A DNA stretch of 43,937 nt from Planctomycetota bacterium (GTDB lineage: Bacteria; Planctomycetota; PUPC01): NCBI GenBank assembly GCA_003559755.1, contig PWKM01000150.1:1-43937 (forward strand). The letters are read 5' to 3'. A model generated the notes under the pieces. The model was given only the letters and a program-made list of their open reading frames with translations, had not been told where the DNA came from and ran no database searches. The translations under genes were made by a program, and so were the position numbers. Within the stretch, counting starts at the first letter, position 1. Each line of letters begins with the position of its first letter. Below are positions 24,076 to 32,906 of this stretch, one piece after another.

Positions 24076-25738
24076 CGGTATCCGGTTCCGGCGGCCGCGT
24101 GAGGAGGCGGGCGTCCGACCATCCGAGTTCGTTGCAGAGATCGACGACGCGCACCACCCATCGGTAGAGTGTTGCCGGCTCGGGCTGGATGGTGACCTGG
24201 ACATCGTCGGCGGTTCGTCGCAGGCCCGCGATGTATGTGAGGCGCTCGCGGAGCCAGATCAGGTCCCCGGTCTCGGAGGGATCACTTTCCGACAGGGTGA
24301 CGGTCACGGGCGGGATTTGGGCGGGGTGGCCGTCGCTGACGCCGATGTGGATATGTATCCGTTCGATGCGTGCCGGCCTCTCGACGTCGCGTCTGGCGAG
24401 CGGACCGCGGTTCCAGTCCAGGCGCAGGGCCATGTGATCGCGTGTTCTCACCTCGAGGGGTTCATGCGTCGCTCCCTCGATCACTTTCGTCTCGGCCGGT
24501 TCTGCTTCCTGGATGGCGTGGAACACTTCGGCCAGTTGCAGTGCGGTCGTATCCTCGTCGATGATGACGGAGAATCCCTTGTCCGAATCGCCCTCTTGCC
24601 AGAGGGTTGCCAGTTCTTGTGCGGTGACCCGTGCGCCGTCGATCTGGATACGGTTTTCCTGGAGCTCGGCGGTCAGACCGACCTCGAGGTCTTCCTTGAG
24701 TCGGACGGTTTCGAGCGATTCGACCTGTATGCCGCTCCGGTGGATGGCATCGAACGCCCGGTATATTGCGTCGGGCGGCGCCCCGTGGTCGATTGTGATG
24801 CGGAGCGAGTCTTCGTCCTCTTTGTCCCGAATATCTCGAAGTGTGTCGAGCAGGAACATCGGTTCGCGCTCGTTGAGCAGCACGCGCCCGCCCCGGGTGA
24901 TGTCCATGTGGATGACCTGGCCCCCGAACTCGTTTTTGGGGGGCGGTTCCGGCAGTTCGGCGGGTTTGATGATGAGGGTGACCTCGGTGCCTACCGGCGG
25001 GACGACGTCGGTGTTGACGACGAACGCCCGGTCGTCGGCCCCGATTTCAAGCGGGAGGTCAAGCACGGACATCGGGTCACGGAACACGGTGACCACGGAT
25101 AGCTCGCGGTTCGCCCAGTAGATTTCCCTTCCGGTCTGGGGCTCCTGGACAAATCGGCTGCCCAGGAATACGTAATGGGTTCGGCACATCAGCCGTTGGT
25201 CGATCTGGTTCCAGACCAGGTCTTCCGAGCGGTACGTCTTGGGGCCGTCCTCGGTCTCGAACCGGACGTAGATGTTCACCGGGTCCCCGGAGGGGGCATG
25301 CTCGGGGTCCCCCTGGAATCGCGGCCCGGCGTCGGCCGGTGCGGGCTTCAGCCCGAGGGCAAGCAGGAACATATGGAGGTCGCTCGGCTGGAGGTCGAGC
25401 GCGATGATGCTCTCGTATTCTTTGCCGCCGCGTGCACAGGCGAGCAGTTCGATGGGGCCTTCATCCAGGCAGATTTCCCCGTCGACCTCGATGCGTCTCT
25501 CCTCGGGGTAAAGCCGCGCCCCGCGCCTGCTGATGACCTTCCGGTCGGCGATTTCGGGCAGGGCTTCGGGGTCCTCGATCTCTTCCCGCTCGACGATGTC
25601 ATCCGCTTCGGGCGCCTCGTCGGCGTTCGCGGAGCCGGCCCAGATGGCCGGGGCCAGGGCGGCAAGAATGAGAGCAACGGCAAGGCGGGGTCCCATCCGC
25701 AAGAATGTCAACTTTCGGGCTGAATTTAACGTTCTCAT
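24071..25738 (-). CDS. Exported protein: YdjY-like domain plus three ExbD/TolR-periplasmic-like modules
   Basis: 555 aa from ATG at 25738. An ATG at 25696 giving 541 aa is also possible, and neither has a clear Shine-Dalgarno site. The signal peptide has a core of LAVALILAALAPAIWAG, with no other membrane helix. Residues about 65-258 resemble the YdjY domain (RIEVDGEICLDEG, LLACARGGKEYESIIAL). Three repeats follow at about 275-345, 352-422 and 478-548, each with the strand-helix-strand plan of ExbD periplasmic domains. The third contains YRWVVRVVDLCNELGW, close to YRWVIKAVAICRGEGF in the neighbouring ExbD. It is the last gene of the ExbBD unit and ends in TAG. Confidence 0.6.
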   Translation of the reverse strand: MRTLNSARKLTFLRMGPRLAVALILAALAPAIWAGSANADEAPEADDIVEREEIEDPEALPEIADRKVISRRGARLYPEERRIEVDGEICLDEGPIELLACARGGKEYESIIALDLQPSDLHMFLLALGLKPAPADAGPRFQGDPEHAPSGDPVNIYVRFETEDGPKTYRSEDLVWNQIDQRLMCRTHYVFLGSRFVQEPQTGREIYWANRELSVVTVFRDPMSVLDLPLEIGADDRAFVVNTDVVPPVGTEVTLIIKPAELPEPPPKNEFGGQVIHMDITRGGRVLLNEREPMFLLDTLRDIRDKEDEDSLRITIDHGAPPDAIYRAFDAIHRSGIQVESLETVRLKEDLEVGLTAELQENRIQIDGARVTAQELATLWQEGDSDKGFSVIIDEDTTALQLAEVFHAIQEAEPAETKVIEGATHEPLEVRTRDHMALRLDWNRGPLARRDVERPARIERIHIHIGVSDGHPAQIPPVTVTLSESDPSETGDLIWLRERLTYIAGLRRTADDVQVTIQPEPATLYRWVVRVVDLCNELGWSDARLLTRPPEPDTE

Positions 25739-25806
25739 ATGCGTGCCTGTCCGCTTCGGCCGGCCATTCGTGCTAATCAATGCTGCTGTTCGCCGGTTCG
25801 TGTTTC

Positions 25807-26325
25807 TCAGCCGTCTGGCGGGTCACGTGGGAGCGACCTTCTGGAGGCGGCAAAATTGACCTCCTGGAACCCTTCGCCGCGACATATGGCGACGGCCTTG
25901 ATGACCCATCTGTACTTGACGGCGGGTTCGACCTCGAGTATGACCGGTACATTCTCCCGGACCTGCGGGTCCTGGGCGTGCTTGGCGATTTCCTGGTGGA
26001 GCGTTCTGAGTCCACCGAGCACGGTCCGATCGACATCGATTTGGATGCCGTCGTCCGGCGCGCGGGTCACCTCGTATGTCGGCTCCGCCTCGGGGTCCCC
26101 TCCCCGTGTGCGGATCGTCACCCTGATCTCCGGTTCGATCTCGGCCACGGTCAGTTGGTCGGGCGGGCCGGCCTCCTGGGGCAGGTAGGCCTCGAGCTCG
26201 CCCTCGGGGACGCGGAAGCGGGTGACCACGAAGAAGAAGATCAACAACTGGAACACGATGTCGATCATCGGGGTCATCTGGAGCTTTGAGTCTTCGCCCG
26301 CATTCATGCCTCGCAGGAACTTCAT
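25807..26325 (-). CDS. ExbD/TolR-type biopolymer transport protein (second of the pair)
   Basis: 172 aa. Cytoplasmic tail, then one helix with MTPMIDIVFQLLIFFFVVT, in which Asp22 is the conserved proton site. The periplasmic domain is longer than usual. It ends in YRWVIKAVAICRGEGFQEVNFA, a segment shared with the last module of the downstream exported protein. It works with the ExbB encoded upstream. Its ATG lies four bases after the stop of the other exbD. Two ExbD paralogues beside one ExbB suggest a heteromeric rotor, as known for AglRQS in Myxococcus gliding. Confidence 0.93.
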   Translation of the reverse strand: MKFLRGMNAGEDSKLQMTPMIDIVFQLLIFFFVVTRFRVPEGELEAYLPQEAGPPDQLTVAEIEPEIRVTIRTRGGDPEAEPTYEVTRAPDDGIQIDVDRTVLGGLRTLHQEIAKHAQDPQVRENVPVILEVEPAVKYRWVIKAVAICRGEGFQEVNFAASRRSLPRDPPDG

Positions 26326-26329
26326 ATCT

Positions 26330-26836
26330 TTATCCCTCTGCCAATCGAACGCTGAACGACATTTTATAGAATCGCATCCGGGCCGCCCGTTCCATCACGT
26401 CCTGAACGGTCCGCCATTCGACGTTTCTGTCCGCCTGGACCAGGATGGGCTGTTCGGATGGTTCGTCCCCCAGCCCCCTGTACTGCCGTTCGACGCGGAA
26501 GTACCTGAGGACCTGGTCCCTGGCCTCGGCCCCCGACTCTCTGAGGTCGTACATCTGCTGTACGCGGCCCTGGATATAGACGGTGTCCATCATCCTGACC
26601 TGGCCGTCTGCAGGGTCAACGCGCTCGCGGGGGATGATGCTGATGATAATCCTGTCGGGGATATTCGTCTCTTCCCGTGCCTGGGCGGCGTAGGGGAGTT
26701 CGAGTCCCTCGATGTGGTCATAGGAGATGATTTCCGAGACCACCAGGAAGAAGATGAGGAGCAGGAACACCACGTCGATCATCGGCGTGAGGTTCATCTC
26801 CAGCTCTTCTGGATGAAATCGCTTGGTGACGTGCAT
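26330..26836 (-). CDS. ExbD/TolR-type biopolymer transport protein (first of the pair)
   Basis: 168 aa. The transmembrane helix contains NLTPMIDVVFLLLIFFLVV with Asp21 as the conserved proton-binding residue. The periplasmic part has the QPILVQADRNVEWRTVQDVM segment of the family, with a longer central insertion (about 75-125). The start is six bases after the exbB stop. The protein differs clearly from its neighbour, so the two are not a recent duplication. Confidence 0.94.
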   Translation of the reverse strand: MHVTKRFHPEELEMNLTPMIDVVFLLLIFFLVVSEIISYDHIEGLELPYAAQAREETNIPDRIIISIIPRERVDPADGQVRMMDTVYIQGRVQQMYDLRESGAEARDQVLRYFRVERQYRGLGDEPSEQPILVQADRNVEWRTVQDVMERAARMRFYKMSFSVRLAEG

Positions 26837-26842
26837 GGTGTG

Positions 26843-27610
26843 CTACTCCACAGGTCGGAATCGGGCCATCAGTTCGCCGCTGATGGCGCCCACTTCCAGA
26901 ACGATCTTCTGGACGCGGTTTTTGAAGAACTGGTAGATGCACATAACCGGGATGGCGACGATGAGGCCGAGGAACGTGGTGACCAGTGCGAGCTGGATGT
27001 TTTGTGCGAGGTCGGCCGGTTTCGGGGGGACGTCCGGGTTTGCGATGGCTGCGAACGCACGGATCATGCCGAGCACGGTCCCCAGCAGCCCGAGCATGGG
27101 CGAGATGTTGGCGATGAGTGAGAGGTAGCTGATCTTCTGTTGCAGATCGACTGCGGCCTCTTCTCCCGCCTCGCTCATTGCCTCTTCCATCTGCTTATAA
27201 CCGGCGTTCACCCGGGAGAGGCCGGCTGCGATCACGTTACTGAAGAAGGTCGGCTGTTCCTCGCAGACCATGATGGCCTCCTCATACTCCTCCTGCTCGA
27301 AGCATTCTTCGACATCGGCGAGCAGTTCCGGCGGCATGATTACGCCGCGCCGGATGGTCAGCCCGTGCTCGATGGCCAGGGCGATGGATATGAGGAACAG
27401 GAAGATGATGATGTAGCCGATCAGCCCACCGGCCTGGATGACCTCCAACACGCTCATCGTCTCGGTTGGGTCTTCCTCCGGCTCGGCCGCGGGCGCCGGC
27501 TCCTCGGCCGCCTCAGCGACCATCACGACCGGGGCGCAGAGAAGCAGAACGGCTATTATCAGGATGATGGCGAATGGCTTCCAGCTTCCGGCCCTCCAAC
27601 AATCAGGCAT
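26843..27610 (-). CDS. ExbB/TolQ/MotA-type proton channel protein
   Basis: 255 aa from ATG at 27610, with AAGGAG nine bases upstream. The frame extends nine codons further without a ribosome site. A cleavable signal-type helix (about 13-33) and an acidic Ala/Pro-rich stretch precede TM1 (GYIIIFLFLISIALAIEHG). A cytoplasmic region follows, then TM2 (NISPMLGLLGTVLGMIRAF) and TM3 (LALVTTFLGLIVAIPVMCI), the family signature. It forms the stator-like channel powered by protons, with the two ExbD proteins encoded directly after it. The stop is TAG. Confidence 0.93.
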   Translation of the reverse strand: MPDCWRAGSWKPFAIILIIAVLLLCAPVVMVAEAAEEPAPAAEPEEDPTETMSVLEVIQAGGLIGYIIIFLFLISIALAIEHGLTIRRGVIMPPELLADVEECFEQEEYEEAIMVCEEQPTFFSNVIAAGLSRVNAGYKQMEEAMSEAGEEAAVDLQQKISYLSLIANISPMLGLLGTVLGMIRAFAAIANPDVPPKPADLAQNIQLALVTTFLGLIVAIPVMCIYQFFKNRVQKIVLEVGAISGELMARFRPVE

Positions 27611-27699
27611 ACCAGATCTCTCCTTAAAACGAGCCACAATTTCGGGGCCGATGGCTTTTTGGCATCGTGCCCCACGAATTCATTATCCGGTCGATCCGC

Positions 27700-28842
27700 T
27701 CAGCCGCCCAGTTCTCTGAGGCCGGTCCTCGCGTCATCGACCACATCGCTGTCCGGAAAATTCTCGATCAATTCTCGATAGAGGCGACGTGCCCGGGTCC
27801 TGGCGGCGGGGCCGCCGATCTCGACCGAGGCCGTTGCCGCGCCGAACATCGCTTTTGGCCTTTCTCTGCGCGCCTCTGGGTATAGTATATAAACTCTCAT
27901 GTAGGAAAGCACGGCCTGGTTCAGATTAACCTTCTTCTCCGTCTCGTCCTCAGCCCGGCGGCCGGCCTCGAAATGGAGATCGCCCAGTGCCATGTACAGG
28001 CGGAGGCGGTTGGCCCTCTCGGTAATTCTGTCCTCGATGCTGTCGATCCACCGGGTGGCATCGTCCGCCCGCCCGAGGTCGACGAGTACCTGGCCCTTCC
28101 CCACCAGCGCCCGCTGGTAGATATTGCGCACCTGGTCGAGATCGTGTTCCAGGTCGCCCGGGTTTCGGAGTGTCTGTCCGATGTCGTTGACCAGACGCTC
28201 ATAGATGCCCATCGCTTCCTCTTGATTTTCGACTATCAGATGGGCCTCTGCCTGGCCTTCCAGGGCCACGAGCTCCCAGAGCGGGCCATGTTCTGCCATC
28301 TTCCGGTAGGTCTCGATCGCCTGTTCGTGCTGACCGAGTTCGCGGTGGGCCCGGGCCTTGGCTTGAATGGCTTCGAGAACGTAGAAGGAATTGGGGTGTT
28401 CGTCCAATACGACATCGAACTTTTCCAGGGACTCCTCGGCTTTGCCCGTCTCGAGCAGGATTCGCCCGAGGATGACCGCCCTGTATGGCTGATACCAGAA
28501 GCTTCGCGGTTCCGGTTCCACCCCACGCTCGATGAGCGCGAGCGCTCGTTCCCATTCTCCGTCTTCCACCTGCCGGATGGCCTGGGCGAACTGGCGGGCA
28601 TCGCCCCAACCGATCTCTACCACTTCGCGGGATGGGACGGTCTGGATCTCGGCTTGCCTTTCCTGGAAAGCGCGGTAGGCGACGTGCTCGGTTGTGGCTT
28701 CGGTGACGGTAATCTGGCGGACTCTGCTTCCATCGCGTCGGGTGATCGTGTCCGGCATCCTTGGGTCTTCCGCTGCGGCTGCATCGGGGATCGTCAGCCC
28801 GACAACAAGGCCCAGCACGGCTATGCTGAGTAGATATCGCAT
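27700..28842 (-). CDS. Exported TPR protein
   Basis: 380 aa from ATG at 28842 (AGGAGG 8 bases upstream). The longer frame to 29079 only reads through the end of the previous gene. The signal peptide (1-24) is followed by a short beta domain with DTITRRDGSRVRQITVTEA, then by TPR units (QFAQAIRQVEDGEWERALAL, AILGRILLETGKAEESLEKF-type, ALVGKGQVLVDLGRADDA). It is probably a periplasmic scaffold. It begins 16 bases after the stop of the 1042-aa TPR gene, and 89 bases separate it from exbB. Confidence 0.88.
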   Translation of the reverse strand: MRYLLSIAVLGLVVGLTIPDAAAAEDPRMPDTITRRDGSRVRQITVTEATTEHVAYRAFQERQAEIQTVPSREVVEIGWGDARQFAQAIRQVEDGEWERALALIERGVEPEPRSFWYQPYRAVILGRILLETGKAEESLEKFDVVLDEHPNSFYVLEAIQAKARAHRELGQHEQAIETYRKMAEHGPLWELVALEGQAEAHLIVENQEEAMGIYERLVNDIGQTLRNPGDLEHDLDQVRNIYQRALVGKGQVLVDLGRADDATRWIDSIEDRITERANRLRLYMALGDLHFEAGRRAEDETEKKVNLNQAVLSYMRVYILYPEARRERPKAMFGAATASVEIGGPAARTRARRLYRELIENFPDSDVVDDARTGLRELGG

Positions 28843-28858
28843 GGTTGTGGCCTCCTGT

Positions 28859-31800
28859 CTATTGCAGTTTGGTCTTGAGTTCTCTGGCGCGTTCCCGGAC
28901 CTGTTCTTCGTCGGCCCGTTCGATGACCGAATCGATGAACCTGATGAACGTCTCCTGGCCTCCGGCCAGTTCGGGGTCCAGCTCGCGGGCTCTCTCGATG
29001 GCATCCAGAGCACTGCCGTAGTTGTGGCTCTCGATTTCGTCGCGGGCATCGGCCGCCCTGATCCTGACCAGCAAGGCACGCGCCCTGTCCTGTTCCTCGC
29101 CCGGTTCGCTGCGGTTGTAGACCTCCCGGACCACGGATGCCAGCCGGCTGCGAATCTCGGGGCCGCCGAGGGATGGTTCGCCGGCCGCTCGCCGCCGAAT
29201 GACCCGGAGGTTATCGCTGTATCGACCGTCCAGGTTCCAGAGTTCCGCGATGGTTGCGACCACGTCCCACCAGTCTTCGGAATAGGGTGTCAGCCGCCTC
29301 AGAAGTTCGGTGCAATGTTCGAGTGCCTCGTTGAGATAAGCATCGGACCCGGGGGCGAGTTGTTGAGCCGCCTTCGCGAGGTGGAGGCGGGTCGTCGCCC
29401 AGTAGGGCGGAGGGGTTGCGTCTTCATCGTGCTGCAGGCGGCGGTTGTATATTTCGTCGAGCCGGTCGTACTGTTCCTTGAGTTCGATGTATGCTTCCTC
29501 ATACTGGCCGGTGTGGTAGTACGCCGTGCCCAGCAGGATGCGGGCCCTTTCGAGCTGCACCTGTTGGGTCCTTGTGAGGAGCGGGTCGCCCTCGAACCGT
29601 TCGAGGAAGAGTTCCAGGAACGGGAGCCCCTCGTTCAGGCGGTCCTGGCGATGGAATTCGCCGACTGCCCAGTACAGCGTCTCGTAGGGCTGTTCGGGAT
29701 TCCTGTTGATCATCGCGGTCACGATGTCGAGGGCCCGGTTGGCCGACTGGGAAGCGATGTCGCGTTTTTCTTGGATTTGCTCCCGGAGCCCTCTCCGTTC
29801 AGCGGGTTCCTCGGCCTGTTCCGCCTGTGCCTCGAGCTCTTGTGCTTCGCTTCGGGATGTCCGGGCGTTTGCAGCGTGAGCACGGAACCGTGCTTCGTCC
29901 GCCGCTCTCAGCAGCCGCTCTCCCTGGGGCTGTCTCTCCTCGTCCATCTCCAGGACGACCCGTTCCAACTGGGCATAGGCGTCTTCCGCATCGTCCAGGA
30001 GTTCCAGTCGTACCAGCGCCTGTACGCGATAGTAGCTGACGGCCGGATGGTAGACAGCGGCATCGGGGAACCGTCCGACGAAGTTCTCGGTCAGTTCGAG
30101 ATAGGCCTCGTAATCCTCGCGGCCCGGCCAGATATAGATTCGGCTGAGCCCATAGACGGCGGCGGGCATGAGCCGAGCGCGCCGTCGGTTGACGGCGGAA
30201 TAGATCGATTCCTGCTCGGCCCGTTCCATGAACCGCAGAAAATCGGCTTTGGCCTGATCGAGCAAAGAGCTGCTCCGCTGGGGGGCTTCGTTTCGCAACT
30301 GCTGGGCCCAGAGCATCCGTGCCTCGGCGGTCTTCACGATCGCCGCCTCGTAGTAGACCGAGTCCTCGGGGATTTCCGCCAAGCTGGCGACGGCCTCCTC
30401 GAATTCGCTGCTGGCGATGTGTCGGAGGGCGTCCTCGTACATCCGGGGCTCGCCTCCAAACGTCTCGAGGAACCAGTTCCTGACCCATTGGTACAGCAGT
30501 TCGTCGGCTTCGTCCCCGGTCGCGTCCCGCTGCTGCCGGAGCATCAGGCGGGCCAGCCGGCCGTAGGTCTCCTCCTGCTCTCCGCCTTTGCCCGAGGAGA
30601 CGATGTGGCGGTAGACGGTGAATGCCTCGTGGAACATGTTTTCCTGGCGGTAGGCCATTGCCAGGAGTTGGAAGGCCGTTGTGCGTTGTTCGGAGGTAAT
30701 CTGGTCGCCGAACTCCAGAAGCTGCGGGATGAGGCGGATCAGGGCTTCGTTGTCGCGCGCCCGATGTGCTTCGGAGATCTGGCGCATGACGGCTCGCGGC
30801 CCCATGCCGTCGAGTCCATACCGCTGGCGGAGCGAGATGGCCTGCCCTTCCCACTGGGGATGCTGCTCGGAGAGGCGCTCCAGCAGGGTGTTGGCCCGTT
30901 CCTGTGCTTCTTCCGCCCGTTCTTCCCGGCCGCCTTCACGCAGGCGACTGGCGAGCATCAGGATGAGTTCTCCCCGGGCAATCAGGGCCTCCGGCATCTC
31001 GATGCCATCGAGGTACCGGATGGCCTCTTCGATTTTTTCGCTGTCCTGGTTGGCCATGGCCAGTGCCCGGACCGCCTTCGTCCGATGCTCCCACAACCTG
31101 AGCTCGTCGGTGAGCTGCGGAACAGATTCCATTGCGTCCTCGATGAGGAGCAGGTTCATTTCTGCGCTTCGTTGGGCCTGTCTGTAATCTTCGGCGGCGA
31201 GGTATGCCCGGGACAGGGTCAACTGTCCGATGATGGTCTCGCCACGCAGCCCGTATTCAGGGCAGAGGATTTCGAGGTGCTCAATGGTCTTTTGCAGCAG
31301 TTCATTTCGCCGTTCGGTCTCTCTGGGGGGGAGTGCCTGATAGTAGGCGAACCTTGTGCGGTTGAGTTCATAGCCGGCGTTGGCGTGCTTGCCCTGCAGC
31401 TCGCCGAGTATTCTCAGCCACTCTTGCAGTTGGGCTCGGTCGTCCGGTCGTTGTTTCTCGTGTTCTTCCAGCGCCTGGGCCGCCACATCAGTAAGCCGTT
31501 CCAGCCCCTCAATCGCGCGTTCGAAGGCCTGGGACATCCTCTGGAGGAGTTGATCCCGCTGGTCACCGCTGGCCACTGCGGCCCGATTGGCATATTGCTC
31601 GGCCTGGGCGCGCAGGCGGAGAAACTCGGCGACAGTCCCCACTCTTGCCGAAGGGTCCAACTCTTCCAGTTCCGCACTGTACCGATCGACGTATTCCTGG
31701 TGACGGGCGCGTTTGGCATCCGCCTCGGCGCTGGACAGGTGCCCGTGGACGGCGCCGGCAAACTCCCGATGGGCGGCGAGAAGGGCGTTCAGGGCCTTGG

Positions 31801-31987
31801 CCCGCTGGCCCTCGTCTTCAATCTCGTCCAGGCGATTCTCGAGCACCTCGATGCCCAGATCGGGGAAACCGCGCTCGACGAGGCCGGCCCCAAAATCGAT
31901 ATCTTCGTCAAGTGGCGCTGCCGCTGCCGACGACGCCATAAGCCCGGCCAGGAGTAGAGCAGAACTCAATGTGATAACCAATCGCAT
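28859..31987 (-). CDS. Very large exported TPR/helical-repeat protein
   Basis: 1042 aa, signal peptide 1-24 (TLSSALLLAGLMASSAAAA), then helical repeats of TPR type throughout (SRAYLAAEDYRQAQRSAEM, LGTAYYHTGQYEEAYIEL, ALRHIASSEFEEAVASLAEI). Highly charged segments near 720-760 (EAQELEAQAEQAEEPAE) could form a coiled coil. It is probably a periplasmic scaffold over 100 kDa. AGGAG lies 8 bases before the ATG. A TAGAAT -10 box lies at 32033-32028 on the minus strand. It heads the ExbBD unit and lies downstream of the secretin gene on the same strand. It ends in TAG. Confidence 0.85.
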   Translation of the reverse strand: MRLVITLSSALLLAGLMASSAAAAPLDEDIDFGAGLVERGFPDLGIEVLENRLDEIEDEGQRAKALNALLAAHREFAGAVHGHLSSAEADAKRARHQEYVDRYSAELEELDPSARVGTVAEFLRLRAQAEQYANRAAVASGDQRDQLLQRMSQAFERAIEGLERLTDVAAQALEEHEKQRPDDRAQLQEWLRILGELQGKHANAGYELNRTRFAYYQALPPRETERRNELLQKTIEHLEILCPEYGLRGETIIGQLTLSRAYLAAEDYRQAQRSAEMNLLLIEDAMESVPQLTDELRLWEHRTKAVRALAMANQDSEKIEEAIRYLDGIEMPEALIARGELILMLASRLREGGREERAEEAQERANTLLERLSEQHPQWEGQAISLRQRYGLDGMGPRAVMRQISEAHRARDNEALIRLIPQLLEFGDQITSEQRTTAFQLLAMAYRQENMFHEAFTVYRHIVSSGKGGEQEETYGRLARLMLRQQRDATGDEADELLYQWVRNWFLETFGGEPRMYEDALRHIASSEFEEAVASLAEIPEDSVYYEAAIVKTAEARMLWAQQLRNEAPQRSSSLLDQAKADFLRFMERAEQESIYSAVNRRRARLMPAAVYGLSRIYIWPGREDYEAYLELTENFVGRFPDAAVYHPAVSYYRVQALVRLELLDDAEDAYAQLERVVLEMDEERQPQGERLLRAADEARFRAHAANARTSRSEAQELEAQAEQAEEPAERRGLREQIQEKRDIASQSANRALDIVTAMINRNPEQPYETLYWAVGEFHRQDRLNEGLPFLELFLERFEGDPLLTRTQQVQLERARILLGTAYYHTGQYEEAYIELKEQYDRLDEIYNRRLQHDEDATPPPYWATTRLHLAKAAQQLAPGSDAYLNEALEHCTELLRRLTPYSEDWWDVVATIAELWNLDGRYSDNLRVIRRRAAGEPSLGGPEIRSRLASVVREVYNRSEPGEEQDRARALLVRIRAADARDEIESHNYGSALDAIERARELDPELAGGQETFIRFIDSVIERADEEQVRERARELKTKLQ

Positions 31988-32312
31988 CAGCGAAGCTCCT
32001 GGAATGATGGGAACAATTTCCTTTGTTATTCTAATAAACGAAAGGAAGGGCCAAAAAGTTCACGACCACCGGCAAAATTGCCCAATATCAGCCCGGCGGG
32101 CTTGCAGCCCCGCCCGCGAGCTGACGTTGCGACAACACCAGGTCAGATAGTGAAGCAGACTGACACGACCGGATACTCGTCCGGCCCCGGCCGAACAAAC
32201 GTTCTTGAACTTTGCCCCGGCCCAACTCGGGAGACAGGCATTGGCAAAGGCACTGCACCGCCACACAGCAAACGAACGGGTGACAACATCAATTGGTAGT
32301 AGTATCGGCCGG
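31988..32312. other. Intergenic region between secretin and TPR genes
   Basis: 325 bases without a convincing gene. On the minus strand it holds a TAGAAT -10 box (32033-32028) with only a poor TTTTGG -35 box. About 40 bases upstream lies the perfect 12-bp palindrome GGCAAAATTGCC (32071-32082). Near 32096-32113 there is an imperfect GC hairpin (CGGGCTTGCAGCCCCG) of the dispersed-palindrome type. GCCCCGGCC occurs twice (about 32184 and 32216). No terminator with a T tract follows the secretin, so readthrough into the TPR genes is possible. Confidence 0.4.
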
Positions 32313-32906
32313 CTACTCTTTCTGTTCAATAATATGTGCGGTGACCAGGACGATCAGGTTATTTCGTGAGATGATCCTGCGACGGCTCCTGAAGAGGCCG
32401 CCAATGAGCGGGAGGTCGCCGAGAATGGGAAGTTTGGCATGCCCCTCAGCGTCGACCGCCTCGGCAAGCCCACCGATGAGCAGCGTCCCGCCGTCGGGCA
32501 CCGATACGGTGGTCATCACCTGCCGGGTGCTGATGGTGGGCAGTTGGACGAACCGCTCGAGAGCTACCGCCAGGCGTTCGTCATCATCATCGTCAACATC
32601 AAGCAAATCGAGGTCCTCACGGGTCGCGAAACCAAAGCGATCTATTTGCTCCGCTACATTGACCTGGGGCCTGAGCTCGAGTGTGATGTATCGGCGGTCG
32701 GCGCTGACGAACGGTTGGACCTCGAGGGTGATGCCGCTGTTGACCTGCCCGATCTCGGGCTGCTCGTCGGCGTCATAACTTCTGACGTAGCTCGTTCTCG
32801 TGGCGATGGTGACGAACGCCCGCTGGGTATTGAAGCAGGTGACGCGCGGTGCGGTCAGGATGTTGCCTCTCTTTTCCTTTCGGACGGCGTTGATGATTGC
32901 CCGAAC
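32313..32906 (-). pseudogene. C-terminal part of the secretin, separated by an in-frame TAG
   Basis: 197 codons in the same frame as the N-terminal part, directly after TAG at 32909-32907. The segment carries the conserved secretin core: NILTAPRVTCFNTQRAFVTI, then GITLEVQPFVSADRRYITLEL, and near the end VSVPDGGTLLIGGL and PILGDLPLIGGLFRS. These make the membrane-spanning ring. An acidic DVDDDDDE insertion lies in the middle. Without readthrough or correction this part has no start of its own near the TAG, so the ring cannot form. Continuity of homology across the codon shows a single-base change or a sequencing error. The natural stop is also TAG. Confidence 0.85.

Noticed and set aside
28843..29079. 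N-terminal extension of the 380-aa TPR protein
   Set aside because: These codons read the end of the upstream TPR gene in another frame. ATG 28842 has AGGAGG and a signal peptide.
28694..31957. 1087-aa plus-strand open frame
   Set aside because: It is the antisense shadow of the 1042-aa TPR gene, whose own strand has a signal peptide, ribosome site and repeat pattern. GC-rich codon use leaves the opposite strand free of stops.
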